Assembly: GCF_018492665.1 (NCBI RefSeq)
Contig: NZ_JAFVME010000012.1
Location: forward strand, 62,001-126,000
Direction of reading: 5' to 3'
DNA from: Pedobacter sp. B4-66
Lineage (GTDB): Bacteria > Bacteroidota > Bacteroidia > Sphingobacteriales > Sphingobacteriaceae
Length of the DNA stretch: 64,000 nucleotides
Positions within the stretch are counted from its first letter, which is position 1. Each line of letters opens with the position of its first letter. The notes beneath the pieces are model-generated. The model searched no databases. It was not told where the DNA came from and was given only the letters and a program-made list of their open reading frames with translations. Positions 7,328 through 16,104 of the stretch are shown in pieces. The translations under genes were made by a program, and so were the position numbers.

Positions 7328-7335
7328 TACATTTG
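7328..7335 (+). promoter_or_regulatory. possible Bacteroidota -7 box (TACATTTG)
   Basis: TACATTTG fits the TAnnTTTG -7 consensus and would start transcription about 95 bases before the barrel gene at 7436. No good TTTG -33 box is present at 19-21 bases upstream, so support is limited. Confidence 0.3.
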
Positions 7336-7435
7336 AAATGGGGAAGGTAATCGTTTGAAGCTTTTGTTTCAGACCATCAAACACACAAACAGGGATAAAT
7401 TTTAAAATAGCTTACTGCCTAGACTGGCAATTTAA

Positions 7436-8134
7436 ATGCGTATGAAAAAAACTTTACTACTGATTGTATTTTTATTTACTACTGTTGCCGCTTTTTCTCA
7501 AATAAATGCTGATTATAATTATAGCATCTCCGTTAAAGGATATAGCGCAATGCAAATGCCTAAAATATTTGATGAATCGAATTCTGATAAATTTACCGAT
7601 GCTTATTTTAATGGGTTGATGGTTAAATTTAATGACAATCAGATCAATTACCGTTTGGGCGGAACTTTCTATAATAAATCAAAAAAGTTTTTTAATGAAT
7701 GTAAAACCTGTGAGGAAGCCAATGGTAAGCTATTGGACTATTCTTTTAAGTTAGGGTTCGAGAAAAACTTTAATTACTCGAGGGTTCAGCCCTATTTTGG
7801 ATTTGATGTTGGCTATCGCTACAGTAGATTTAGAGGAAGTCTGGAGAATAGAAATGAACTGAGGGCCAGGAGTGTGAGCTCAGTTGGGGAGGATTTGGAA
7901 TCTACCAAAAGCGGAATTTTGGCTTCCCCGGTTTTGGGTGTTAAATTTAATCCAATACCCGAAATCTCTATTTTTGTAGAAGGTAATCTGGATCTCTTTT
8001 ATTCTTTTGAGAAGCAAAAAACGATTTTGCAAGATATTAGTAATACCCAGATGGTGAATAACGACCGTAAGACCGAATTTCTTTTGAACCCTTTTTCTGT
8101 AGGTATTCAAATTCAATTAGGAAGCAATAAATAA
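7436..8134 (+). CDS. outer-membrane beta-barrel protein
   Basis: Protein of 232 residues. A signal peptide is clear (KKTLLLIVFLFTTVAAFSQ, cleavage after FSQ). The rest is alternating amphipathic strands typical of small outer-membrane barrels: VQPYFGFDVGYRYSRF, ILASPVLGVKFNPIPEISIFVEGNLDLFYSF, and a last strand LNPFSVGIQIQLG. A CKTC pair occurs near residue 90. ATG 7436 and ATG 7442 are both possible starts; 7442 (MKK...) gives the more typical signal peptide. It is the last gene before the polysaccharide locus and is probably transcribed separately. Function unknown. Confidence 0.65.
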   Translation: MRMKKTLLLIVFLFTTVAAFSQINADYNYSISVKGYSAMQMPKIFDESNSDKFTDAYFNGLMVKFNDNQINYRLGGTFYNKSKKFFNECKTCEEANGKLLDYSFKLGFEKNFNYSRVQPYFGFDVGYRYSRFRGSLENRNELRARSVSSVGEDLESTKSGILASPVLGVKFNPIPEISIFVEGNLDLFYSFEKQKTILQDISNTQMVNNDRKTEFLLNPFSVGIQIQLGSNK

Positions 8135-8172
8135 GCTTTTACTTCATTTCTGGCTTTAATGGCGGTTTATCT

Positions 8173-8205
8173 TTTGCTTACAAAGTAAATAATTCCGTAT
8201 GTTTG
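8173..8205 (+). promoter_or_regulatory. Bacteroidota-type promoter of the polysaccharide locus
   Basis: A -33 box TTTG (8173-8176) and a -7 box TATGTTTG (8198-8205) are separated by 21 bases. Both match the Bacteroidota housekeeping sigma consensus TTTG / TAnnTTTG. Transcription would begin near 8211, leaving a leader of about 105 bases before gmd. Confidence 0.7.
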
Positions 8206-8232
8206 CGTGAATAAATTGAACAGAAACACCAA

Positions 8233-8291
8233 ATGAAACTGCATGAGCTTACCGCTCAGATCTAACTTAAATAAGTCTCATGCAACTTCAT
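8233..8291 (+). promoter_or_regulatory. structured leader with long imperfect hairpin
   Basis: Arms 8233-8251 and 8272-8291 pair over about 17 positions with two mismatches and one bulge (uninterrupted core TGCATGAG / CTCATGCA). The structure lies between promoter and gmd. A 10-codon open frame (8233-8265) starts at the base of the left arm. The region could act as an attenuator or RNA-stability element; no known riboswitch class is recognised and no UpxY-type antiterminator gene is nearby. Confidence 0.5.
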
Positions 8292-8315
8292 AGCACCTAA
8301 AGCGTATACAGATAG

Positions 8316-9452
8316 ATGAAAATTGCCTTAATTACGGGAGTAACGGGACAGGACGGAGCCTATTTAGCAGAATTTTTGCTAAAAAAAGGGTACTTTGTAC
8401 ATGGGTTAAAGAGAAGGTCTTCGTCGTTTAATACTGAGCGTATAGATCACCTATATCAGGATCAACACGAGAATAATGTGAATTTTAAATTGCATTATGG
8501 TGATTTGACAGATTCAACCAATTTGATTCGAATTATACAGGAAACTCAACCTGATGAAATTTATAACCTTGCCGCAATGAGCCACGTTAAGGTTAGTTTC
8601 GAAATGCCTGAGTACACCGCAAATGCCGATGGTATCGGTACACTTAGGTTGTTAGAGGCTGTTCGTATATTGGGACTTACCAAAAAAACAAGGGTTTATC
8701 AGGCATCTACTTCAGAATTGTACGGATTGGTACAGGCAGTTCCTCAAAGTGAAACTACGCCTTTTTATCCAAGATCACCATATGCTGCAGCAAAAATGTA
8801 TGCTTACTGGATTACGGTTAACTATAGAGAAGCTTACGAAATGTACGCCTGTAATGGTATCTTATTTAACCACGAAAGCCCGGTTAGGGGCGAGACTTTT
8901 GTTACCCGTAAAATTACCAGAGCAGCTTGCAAAATAGCTTTGGGCTTACAAAACTGTTTATATCTTGGGAACTTGTCGGCACAACGCGATTGGGGACATG
9001 CCAAAGACTATATAGAAGCCATGTGGCTAATTCTTCAACAGGAAACACCGGAAGATTATGTAATCGCAACAGGTGTTACCACCACGGTAAGAGATTTTGT
9101 TAAAATGAGCTTTGCAGAACTAGGTATCGAAATTGAGTTCAGTGGCAAAGATCAGTATGAGCGTGGAGTAATTATTGATGTAGACCAGGAGTTAATAACT
9201 AAATTGGGATTAAACGATGAGTTTTTGAAACCGGGTACCGTTGTAGTACAGGTTGATGAAAAATATTTCAGACCAACAGAGGTTGATTTATTACTTGGAG
9301 ATCCTACTAAAGCTAATACAAAACTAGGTTGGATACCTAAGTATGATCTTCCAGCGTTAGTAAAAGATATGATTGATTCTGATCTTCATTTAATGAAAAA
9401 GGATGAATACCTGAAACAAGGAGGGTTTAAAACACTGAATTATTTCGAATAA
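8316..9452 (+). CDS. gmd: GDP-mannose 4,6-dehydratase
   Basis: Converts GDP-D-mannose to GDP-4-keto-6-deoxy-D-mannose in the cytoplasm, the precursor of GDP-fucose, GDP-rhamnose, GDP-perosamine and others. The protein has 378 residues, the normal size. The NADP-binding motif GVTGQDG is at 8-14, the catalytic STSE at 131-134 and YAAAK at 156-160. The LKRRSSSFNTERIDHLY segment is typical of bacterial Gmd. It is the first gene after the leader at 8233-8291. No fcl, rmd or per partner is seen in this window, so the end product of this branch cannot be named. Confidence 0.95.
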   Translation: MKIALITGVTGQDGAYLAEFLLKKGYFVHGLKRRSSSFNTERIDHLYQDQHENNVNFKLHYGDLTDSTNLIRIIQETQPDEIYNLAAMSHVKVSFEMPEYTANADGIGTLRLLEAVRILGLTKKTRVYQASTSELYGLVQAVPQSETTPFYPRSPYAAAKMYAYWITVNYREAYEMYACNGILFNHESPVRGETFVTRKITRAACKIALGLQNCLYLGNLSAQRDWGHAKDYIEAMWLILQQETPEDYVIATGVTTTVRDFVKMSFAELGIEIEFSGKDQYERGVIIDVDQELITKLGLNDEFLKPGTVVVQVDEKYFRPTEVDLLLGDPTKANTKLGWIPKYDLPALVKDMIDSDLHLMKKDEYLKQGGFKTLNYFE

Positions 9453-9479
9453 AGCATCTTACACACGACCTAACACCCT

Positions 9480-12047
9480 ATGAAATTTAAAAATATATTC
9501 ACTGCATTTCTTTTTTTCTTTGCCATTGTTTTTTCTCAAATGGCTTTTTCTCAGACGAATTACGCAGATGTGAAAGTTGATGACCTTACTGATACTCAAA
9601 TCAGACAATTGATTAAAAAAGCGGAGTCGATAGGATATAATGATGCCCAGCTTGAACAAATGGCGGCGGCTCAGGGAATGAATGCAACGGAAATTCAGAA
9701 GCTTCGATTAAGAGTAGAGAAGATCAGGAAGCAAGATGGTGATCAGGGGAATGAGAAATCAGATGGGAATGGCTCCGGTAGGAATCAGCAAAATGGAAAT
9801 GAGCTGGATAGAAGTAGGGGGTATGACCGTCAGAATTTACGCGATACTACAAAAAACGCTAAAAATACTGGCTTAAATGGCGATTTAAAAGATAAAAAGG
9901 CTCTGGAAGAGGAAACGAATTTGGAGATGCAAAAGCTTTTTGAAGGACTTAAACCTAAAATATTTGGTGAAGACCTGTTTAAAAATGAGAACCTTACATT
10001 TGAGCCAAACCTTAGAATGGCTACGCCAAAAAGCTATGTAATTGGCCCTGATGATGAGTTACTTGTTGATTTAAGTGGTGATAATGAGGTGAACTATAAG
10101 TTAAAGGTTAGTCCTGATGGCACTATTCGTTTACAATATGTAGGCTTGATATCGGTTGGTGGATTGACTATTGAACAGGCCACTTCAAAGATTCGTTCCA
10201 GTATGGCAGGTACCTACCCAAGTTTGAAATCAGGGCGTACTAGTGTAGCTATAACTTTAGGTAACATCAGAAGTATAAAAGTAACAGTAATTGGTGAGGT
10301 GGTAAAACCGGGATCATATACTGTTCCATCTTTATTTACCGTGTTTAATGCGTTGTATGAATCTGGAGGGCCAAACAGAAATGGATCATTCCGTAAAATA
10401 CAGGTGGTTAGAAACAATAAAGTGGTTTCGACTATAGACGTTTATGATTTTCTATTAAACGGAATCCAGCAGAATAACATCAGGTTGCAAGATCAGGATG
10501 TGATTAATGTGCCGGTGTATCAAACAAGGGTTGAAATGGCTGGTGAGGTTAAGCGGCCGGCCTTATATGAAGCCTTAAATACGGAATCATTAGAAGATAT
10601 GGTTCGCTTTGCAGGTGGCTTTTCTAACGATGCCTATACTGCGCAGATCAAGGTGCTTCAAAAAACCAATAAAGAACGTAAAATCACAGACGTACAGGCT
10701 GATGATTACAATAAATACAATCCTTTGAATGGTGATAAGTATGTTGTAGAGGCTATTTTAGACCGCTTTGAAAACAGGGTAGAGATTGCTGGTGCGGTTT
10801 TCCGTCCAGGGCAATTTGAACTTGATGATAATTTGACCTTAAAGCAATTGATTGCTAAGGCGGATGGTTTAAAGGAAGATGCATTTTTAAATAGAGGGTA
10901 TATATCTCGTTTAAATGCAGACAATAGTTTGTCACTTTTATCATTTGATGTTGCAAAAGTATTGGCAGGCACTGAAGCTGATGTTAAACTTCAGAGAGAG
11001 GATAAAGTAACCATTTCTTCAATATTCGATTTAAGAGAGGAGTATAAGGTAACTATTCAGGGAGAGGTTAGACAGCCTGGAACTTTTGAGTTTGGTGATA
11101 ATATGAACCTGGAAGCATTGATCCAGATGGCAGGTGGCTTTAAAGAAGGCGCAACTCCAAATCGCATTGAGATTTCACGCAGAATTAAAAATAGTGATGC
11201 CACTTCGGCATCAGCACAAACAGCAGAGGTATTTACTGTTAATGTTGATCAGAATTTAAAGATTCAGGAAAAGGATTTTACATTAAAACCATTCGATATA
11301 GTTTCAATCCGAAGTTCAGAATCCTATCAGGTACAGCGACAGATTAAAGTAGAAGGAGAGGTGCTTTATCCTGGTACTTATACGATTACTAAAAAAGATG
11401 AACGGATCTCTGATATTATAAAAAGAGCGGGCGGCCTTAGTCCTCTGGCTTATGTTGAAGGAGCATCTTTAAAACGTACCGGTGGTGCTGAAGCAAGAGC
11501 CGCGGATAGTTTGGAGAGAAGAAAAGAAGAGAAAGAAAAGCTGATGAATTTGCAGCGTTTGAAGCAGTCAGGAGCAAAAGACACCACAACAATAGAAAAG
11601 GATTTGCAGGTTCTGCGAAGCGATCTGGTTGGTATTGACTTAGTAAGAATCTTAAAAAAACCATTATCCAGAAACGATTTGATTGTGGAAGATGGTGATG
11701 TAATACGGGTTCCAAAGGAGCTACAAACAGTTAGGGTTACTGGAGAAGTACTTAAGCCAAATAGCATCGTTTTTATCAAAGGCAGGAGCTTTAAAGGCTA
11801 TGTTGATGGTGCTGGTGGATATAGCTATAATGCGTACAAAAGAGGAGCCTATATTGTGTATTCTAATGGGTCGGTAGCAGCTGCTAAGAAGTTTTTGTTC
11901 TTTAATAATTACCCTCAGGTAAAACCAGGAGCAGAAATTTTTGTACCGAAACGAGCGGAAAGAGAAAAGATTGGGATCCAAGGTCTAGTTGGGATTTCAA
12001 CAGCTATCGCATCGTTAGCAGCGATATTCATAACTTTACTTAAATAG
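9480..12047 (+). CDS. large SLBB polysaccharide export protein (OPX), copy 1
   Basis: Protein of 855 residues. Signal peptide about 1-25 (ending MAFSQ), then a helical segment and a Q/N/G/D-rich linker (about 85-125), the Poly_export core beginning SYVIGPDDELLVDLSGDNE near residue 185, and six SLBB repeats recognised by GEV..PG-type openings (GEVVKPGSY, GEVKRPALYE, GAVFRPGQFE, GEVRQPGTFE, GEVLYPGTYT, GEVLKPNSI). A hydrophobic stretch ends the protein (GISTAIASLAAIFITLL). It is far larger than E. coli Wza (about 380), the normal style in Bacteroidota. It should form the periplasm-spanning and outer-membrane channel for one polymer. A Wzz-like partner follows at 12085. Confidence 0.85.
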   Translation: MKFKNIFTAFLFFFAIVFSQMAFSQTNYADVKVDDLTDTQIRQLIKKAESIGYNDAQLEQMAAAQGMNATEIQKLRLRVEKIRKQDGDQGNEKSDGNGSGRNQQNGNELDRSRGYDRQNLRDTTKNAKNTGLNGDLKDKKALEEETNLEMQKLFEGLKPKIFGEDLFKNENLTFEPNLRMATPKSYVIGPDDELLVDLSGDNEVNYKLKVSPDGTIRLQYVGLISVGGLTIEQATSKIRSSMAGTYPSLKSGRTSVAITLGNIRSIKVTVIGEVVKPGSYTVPSLFTVFNALYESGGPNRNGSFRKIQVVRNNKVVSTIDVYDFLLNGIQQNNIRLQDQDVINVPVYQTRVEMAGEVKRPALYEALNTESLEDMVRFAGGFSNDAYTAQIKVLQKTNKERKITDVQADDYNKYNPLNGDKYVVEAILDRFENRVEIAGAVFRPGQFELDDNLTLKQLIAKADGLKEDAFLNRGYISRLNADNSLSLLSFDVAKVLAGTEADVKLQREDKVTISSIFDLREEYKVTIQGEVRQPGTFEFGDNMNLEALIQMAGGFKEGATPNRIEISRRIKNSDATSASAQTAEVFTVNVDQNLKIQEKDFTLKPFDIVSIRSSESYQVQRQIKVEGEVLYPGTYTITKKDERISDIIKRAGGLSPLAYVEGASLKRTGGAEARAADSLERRKEEKEKLMNLQRLKQSGAKDTTTIEKDLQVLRSDLVGIDLVRILKKPLSRNDLIVEDGDVIRVPKELQTVRVTGEVLKPNSIVFIKGRSFKGYVDGAGGYSYNAYKRGAYIVYSNGSVAAAKKFLFFNNYPQVKPGAEIFVPKRAEREKIGIQGLVGISTAIASLAAIFITLLK

Positions 12048-12084
12048 GTACATATATTATCCAACCTTAGGATGAAGCCATTAA

Positions 12085-13188
12085 ATGATAAGCTTGTTAA
12101 AGCAGTATATGGAAGAAAAGATAAAAGAAAATAAGAAGGAAAATAACGAGATTTCATTAAAAGATCTTATCCTTAAATTCCGTGAGTTGTTTAGATATCT
12201 TTTATCTAAATGGCTCGTTATTATTGCTTGTGGTATTTTGGGGGGTATTTTAGGTTTTATTTACGGTTTTTTTGATAAACCTGTTTATTCAGCTGCAACC
12301 ACATTTGTTTTAGAAGAAGGCGATAAAGGCGGAGGAATGGGGCAATATGCCGGTCTGGCTTCAATGGTTGGTATTGATATTGGTGGCGGTGGCGGTGGTG
12401 GTATTTTTCAGGGAGATAATATTTTGGAATTGTATAAATCCCGAAAAATGATTGAAAAAACATTACTAACCGAAGTTGATTATAATGGAAAAAAAGAATT
12501 GCTAATTGATCGATATATTGATTTCAACCACTCTAGAGAAAAATGGTCTAAAAGTCCTGAATTGAAAGATATTCAATTCAAAAAAAACTCGCAATTCACA
12601 CGCTTGCAAGACAGTATTCTTGGTACGATTGTAAGTGATATTAATAAAAGTTATTTAATGGTTGATAAACCGGATAAGAAACTAAATATTATTAAAGCAT
12701 TGGTGAAGGCTAAAGATGAATTCTTTGCAAAAAAATTTAATGAGCAAATTGTTAAGAATGTAAATGACTTTTATATCCAAACAAAAACGAAAAAATCGTT
12801 ATTGAATATAGGTATTCTTCAGAGAAAAACGGATTCTGTTAGAAGCGTTATGACTGGAGCAATCTATAGTGGGGCTGCTGCAACTGATGCGACCCCAAAT
12901 TTAAATCTCGCACGACAAGCTCAGCGAACAGTTCCAGTGCAACGCTCGCAGTTCAGTGTAGAGGCTAATAAAGCCATATTGAGTGAGTTAGTGAAGAATT
13001 TGGAGCTTTCAAAGATAGCTTTAAATAGAGAAACACCATTAATTCAGGTAATTGATAATCCTGTTTTTCCTTTAAATTTTGAAAAGACGGGTAAAATAAA
13101 AGGCCTGATTTTAGGGGGATTCATATTTGGATTTTTTGCTTGCCTATTGTTGTTGGTGAGAAAAATGTTTAAGGATATTATGAGGTAA
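12085..13188 (+). CDS. Wzz-like chain-length determinant without kinase domain, copy 1
   Basis: Inner-membrane polysaccharide co-polymerase of 367 residues. It has a charged cytoplasmic N-terminus, a first membrane helix (WLVIIACGILGGILGFIYGFF), a glycine-rich stretch (GGGGGGGIFQGDN) before the conserved LYKSRKMIEKTLL segment, a long helical periplasmic part, and a final helix (ILGGFIFGFFACLLLLV) after a PVFPLNFEK proline motif. No Walker motifs follow, unlike Wzc. It probably sets polymer length with the OPX protein just upstream. ATG 12085 is taken as the start; ATG 12109 is an alternative. A close paralogue is at 34427-35500. Confidence 0.85.
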   Translation: MISLLKQYMEEKIKENKKENNEISLKDLILKFRELFRYLLSKWLVIIACGILGGILGFIYGFFDKPVYSAATTFVLEEGDKGGGMGQYAGLASMVGIDIGGGGGGGIFQGDNILELYKSRKMIEKTLLTEVDYNGKKELLIDRYIDFNHSREKWSKSPELKDIQFKKNSQFTRLQDSILGTIVSDINKSYLMVDKPDKKLNIIKALVKAKDEFFAKKFNEQIVKNVNDFYIQTKTKKSLLNIGILQRKTDSVRSVMTGAIYSGAAATDATPNLNLARQAQRTVPVQRSQFSVEANKAILSELVKNLELSKIALNRETPLIQVIDNPVFPLNFEKTGKIKGLILGGFIFGFFACLLLLVRKMFKDIMR

Positions 13189-13209
13189 TACTAATACTAA
13201 AAATTGAAG

Positions 13210-14226
13210 ATGTTAAATTTAGATAATAAGCAAGTTCTAATTACTGGTGGAACAGGATCTTTAGGCCAGGCGCTTACTCGAAGGATATTAAATCAATGGC
13301 CAAATATATCTCGATTAGTAATCTATTCTAGAGACGAGCAAAAGCAATTTGAGATGGCGCAGGAATTTCCTAGCGACTTGTATCCTCAGGTAAGGTTTTT
13401 TATTGGTGATGTTAGAGATTCAGAACGATTGATCAGAGCATTTAGGGGTATAGATTATGTTATACACGCTGCAGCAATGAAGCATGTTCCTATCGCTGAA
13501 TATAATCCAATGGAATGTGTTAAGACCAATATAAATGGAGCTGAAAATGTTATTAATGCCGCGCTTGATACCAATGTTCAAAAAGTAGTTGCTTTATCTA
13601 CAGATAAGGCAGCAGCACCAATAAATTTATATGGAGCGACAAAACTAGCTTCTGATAAACTTTTTGTTGCTGCAAATAATATTTCAGGAAATAATCCAAT
13701 TAAATTTTCTGTTGTAAGATATGGCAACGTTATGGGGTCTAACGGATCTGTTATTCCTTTCTTTATGAAGAAGAAAAAAGATGGGGTTTTACCTATTACA
13801 GTGTCAAATATGACGCGATTTAATATTTCTCTGGATGGAGGGGTCGATATGGTTCTTCATGCTCTTGAAGCTGCTTGGGGAGGAGAAATATTTGTGCCAA
13901 AAATTCCATCATATAGAATTCTAGATGTTGCTGAAGCTATCGGGCCAAATTGTGAACACAAAATTATAGGTATCAGACCCGGAGAAAAAATTCATGAAGA
14001 AATGATAACTGAATCAGACTCTTTTTTTACTTATGATTTAGGAAAATATTACGCCATTTTACCTCAACGGCCGAAATGGAATCTAGATAGCTTTATCGAG
14101 AAATTTAATGCGAAAAAAGTTAAAGAAGGCTTTAAATACAATTCAGGTGAGAACACTGAATGGGAAACTATCGACAGTTTAAGGAATTTGATTAAAGAAC
14201 ATGTAGATCCAACATTTGAAAGCTAA
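13210..14226 (+). CDS. pseB: UDP-N-acetylglucosamine 4,6-dehydratase (inverting)
   Basis: First step of pseudaminic acid synthesis: UDP-GlcNAc to UDP-2-acetamido-2,6-dideoxy-beta-L-arabino-hexos-4-ulose. The product has 338 residues from ATG 13210 (a TTG two codons earlier is less likely). GGTGSLG is at 13-19, TDK at 131-133 and YGATK at 141-145, the same catalytic positions known for H. pylori FlaA1/PseB. MKHVPIAEYNPMECVKTNI is a family hallmark. Its stop codon overlaps the start of pseC, so the two are coupled. Soluble short form, not the membrane-anchored CapD type. Confidence 0.92.
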   Translation: MLNLDNKQVLITGGTGSLGQALTRRILNQWPNISRLVIYSRDEQKQFEMAQEFPSDLYPQVRFFIGDVRDSERLIRAFRGIDYVIHAAAMKHVPIAEYNPMECVKTNINGAENVINAALDTNVQKVVALSTDKAAAPINLYGATKLASDKLFVAANNISGNNPIKFSVVRYGNVMGSNGSVIPFFMKKKKDGVLPITVSNMTRFNISLDGGVDMVLHALEAAWGGEIFVPKIPSYRILDVAEAIGPNCEHKIIGIRPGEKIHEEMITESDSFFTYDLGKYYAILPQRPKWNLDSFIEKFNAKKVKEGFKYNSGENTEWETIDSLRNLIKEHVDPTFES

Positions 14227-15413
14227 TGAGCGGTACAATTATTCCCTACGGTAAACAATATATAACAGAAGAAGACATTCAAGTTGTTATAGATACCTTG
14301 AAATCTGATTATCTTACACAAGGCCCTAAAATAGCTGAGTTTGAACAAGCATTTGCTAGCTATGTTGGAGCAAAATATGCCGTTGCACTTTCAAATGGAA
14401 CTGCAGCATTGCATTTGTGTACTTTGGCTTTAGATGTAAAAGAAGGAGATAAGGTTATTACAACGCCTATTACCTTTGCTGCATCTGCGAACTGTGTGCG
14501 TTATTGTGGCGGTGATGTGGTTTTTGGCGATATCGATCCGGATACTTATTTACTGGATATTCATTCAGTCAGATCACTTTTGGAAGCTTCACCAAAAGGA
14601 ACGTTTAAAGGAATAATACCCGTTGATTTTGCAGGTAGAGCTGTAAACTTAGAAGAGTTTAAAGCACTGGCAGATGAGTTCGATTTATGGATAATTGAAG
14701 ACGCTTGTCATGCACCGGGCGCTTATTTTGTTGATTCGAAGGGTATTAAGCAGTATTGTGGTAATGGGAAAAATGCTGATTTGGCAATTTTTTCGTTTCA
14801 TCCTGTTAAACATATAGCCTCGGGTGAAGGAGGAATGATAACTACAAATAATGAGCAGCTATACAATAAGCTATTACAGCTTCGTACCCATGGGATTGTA
14901 AAATCTGAAAATTCTTATACGAATGACATTGAATTTGCCGGGGGTATAGATTCCTATCCAGGTTGGTATATGGAAATGCAGTCATTGGGCTATAATTACC
15001 GCTTAACTGATTTTCAAGCCGCATTAGGAAATAGTCAGTTAAAAAGAGCCGACAAAGGGCTGGAAAGAAGAAGGTCAATAGCAAGAATCTATTTTAATGC
15101 TTTTGAAGGAAAACACTTTATTAAAAGTCAGTCAGCTGTAGTAGAAGGTCATGCTTATCATCTTTACGTATTGGAAGTAGAGAACCGTCTTGGTCTTTAT
15201 AATTATTTGAAAGAGCAAAAAATATTTGCTCAGATTCATTACATTCCCTGTCATTTAATGCCCTACTATAGACAATTGGGTTGGAAAGAAGGTGATCGGG
15301 TCCATTCTGAAGAATATTATAAGCATTGTATCAGTTTGCCAATGTATCCAACCTTAACAGAGGAAGAACAGCAATATGTAATTGAACGAATTATTAATTT
15401 TTATAATGACTAA
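14226..15413 (+). CDS. pseC: UDP-4-amino-4,6-dideoxy-N-acetyl-L-altrosamine transaminase
   Basis: PLP enzyme of the DegT/DnrJ/EryC1/StrS family, 395 residues, that aminates C4 of the PseB product. The substrate-binding TQGPKIAEFE opening, the SNGTAALHL phosphate-binding loop (56-64), EDACHAPGA (158-166) with the ring-nitrogen aspartate, and the Schiff-base lysine in FSFHPVK (Lys195) are all intact. It starts one base inside the pseB stop (TAATG). The product carries a free 4-amino group that PseH would normally acetylate; no PseH gene follows. Confidence 0.92.
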   Translation: MSGTIIPYGKQYITEEDIQVVIDTLKSDYLTQGPKIAEFEQAFASYVGAKYAVALSNGTAALHLCTLALDVKEGDKVITTPITFAASANCVRYCGGDVVFGDIDPDTYLLDIHSVRSLLEASPKGTFKGIIPVDFAGRAVNLEEFKALADEFDLWIIEDACHAPGAYFVDSKGIKQYCGNGKNADLAIFSFHPVKHIASGEGGMITTNNEQLYNKLLQLRTHGIVKSENSYTNDIEFAGGIDSYPGWYMEMQSLGYNYRLTDFQAALGNSQLKRADKGLERRRSIARIYFNAFEGKHFIKSQSAVVEGHAYHLYVLEVENRLGLYNYLKEQKIFAQIHYIPCHLMPYYRQLGWKEGDRVHSEEYYKHCISLPMYPTLTEEEQQYVIERIINFYND

Positions 15414-16104
15414 GATTGCAATTATTCCAGCGAGAGGTGGTAGTAAACGGATTCCCAGAAAAAACATTAAGGATTTCCTGGGTAAACCTATTATTGCTTA
15501 TTCAATTCAAGCGGCAATTGAAAGTAAACTCTTTGATGAGATAATGGTTTCTACAGATGATGAAGAAATTGCATCGGTTGCAGTTAATTATGGGGCTAAA
15601 GTTCCGTTTTTAAGATCTAATGAAAATTCAAATGATTTTGCAGCCACTGCGGATGTTTTAAAAGAAGTAATAACATATTATAAAAAAGAGGATAAAGTTT
15701 TTGAATTTGGGTGCTGTATATATCCTACTGCATCGCTTATCTCATCAGAAAAGCTGATAGAAGCTTTTAAAATAATTCAAGATGGCGAATTCTCAACGGT
15801 ATTTCCTGTAGCTGAGTTTTCTTCTCCAATTCAAAGGGCATTGAAAGTAGAAAAGGAGCGGATTTCCAACTTCTTTCCAAAACATATGCAAACCCGAACT
15901 CAGGATTTAGAAAAGGCATATCAGGATTGTGGCCAGTTTTACTTTTTCAAAGTTGAGTCGTTTATGAAGAGAGGATTTTTGCAAGGTGATGATACCGGAG
16001 CTCTTTTTCTTAAAGATTTGGAATATCAGGATATCGACAATGAGCAGGATTGGAAAATTGCTGAGTTTAAGTATCAATTTTTAAAGCAAGCAAATGATGA
16101 ATAA
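15406..16104 (+). CDS. pseF: pseudaminic acid cytidylyltransferase
   Basis: Transfers CMP from CTP to pseudaminic acid to give the activated donor. Starting at ATG 15406 the protein has 232 residues and begins with the nucleotide-binding signature AIIPARGGSKRIPRKNIKDFLGKP. Further family features are YSIQAAI, MVSTDDEEIA and the YPTASLI segment. A longer frame from TTG 15382 adds eight residues that do not belong to the family. The start lies 8 bases inside pseC, so translation is coupled. It precedes pseG and pseI, a non-linear but common gene order. Confidence 0.92.
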   Translation: MTKIAIIPARGGSKRIPRKNIKDFLGKPIIAYSIQAAIESKLFDEIMVSTDDEEIASVAVNYGAKVPFLRSNENSNDFAATADVLKEVITYYKKEDKVFEFGCCIYPTASLISSEKLIEAFKIIQDGEFSTVFPVAEFSSPIQRALKVEKERISNFFPKHMQTRTQDLEKAYQDCGQFYFFKVESFMKRGFLQGDDTGALFLKDLEYQDIDNEQDWKIAEFKYQFLKQANDE

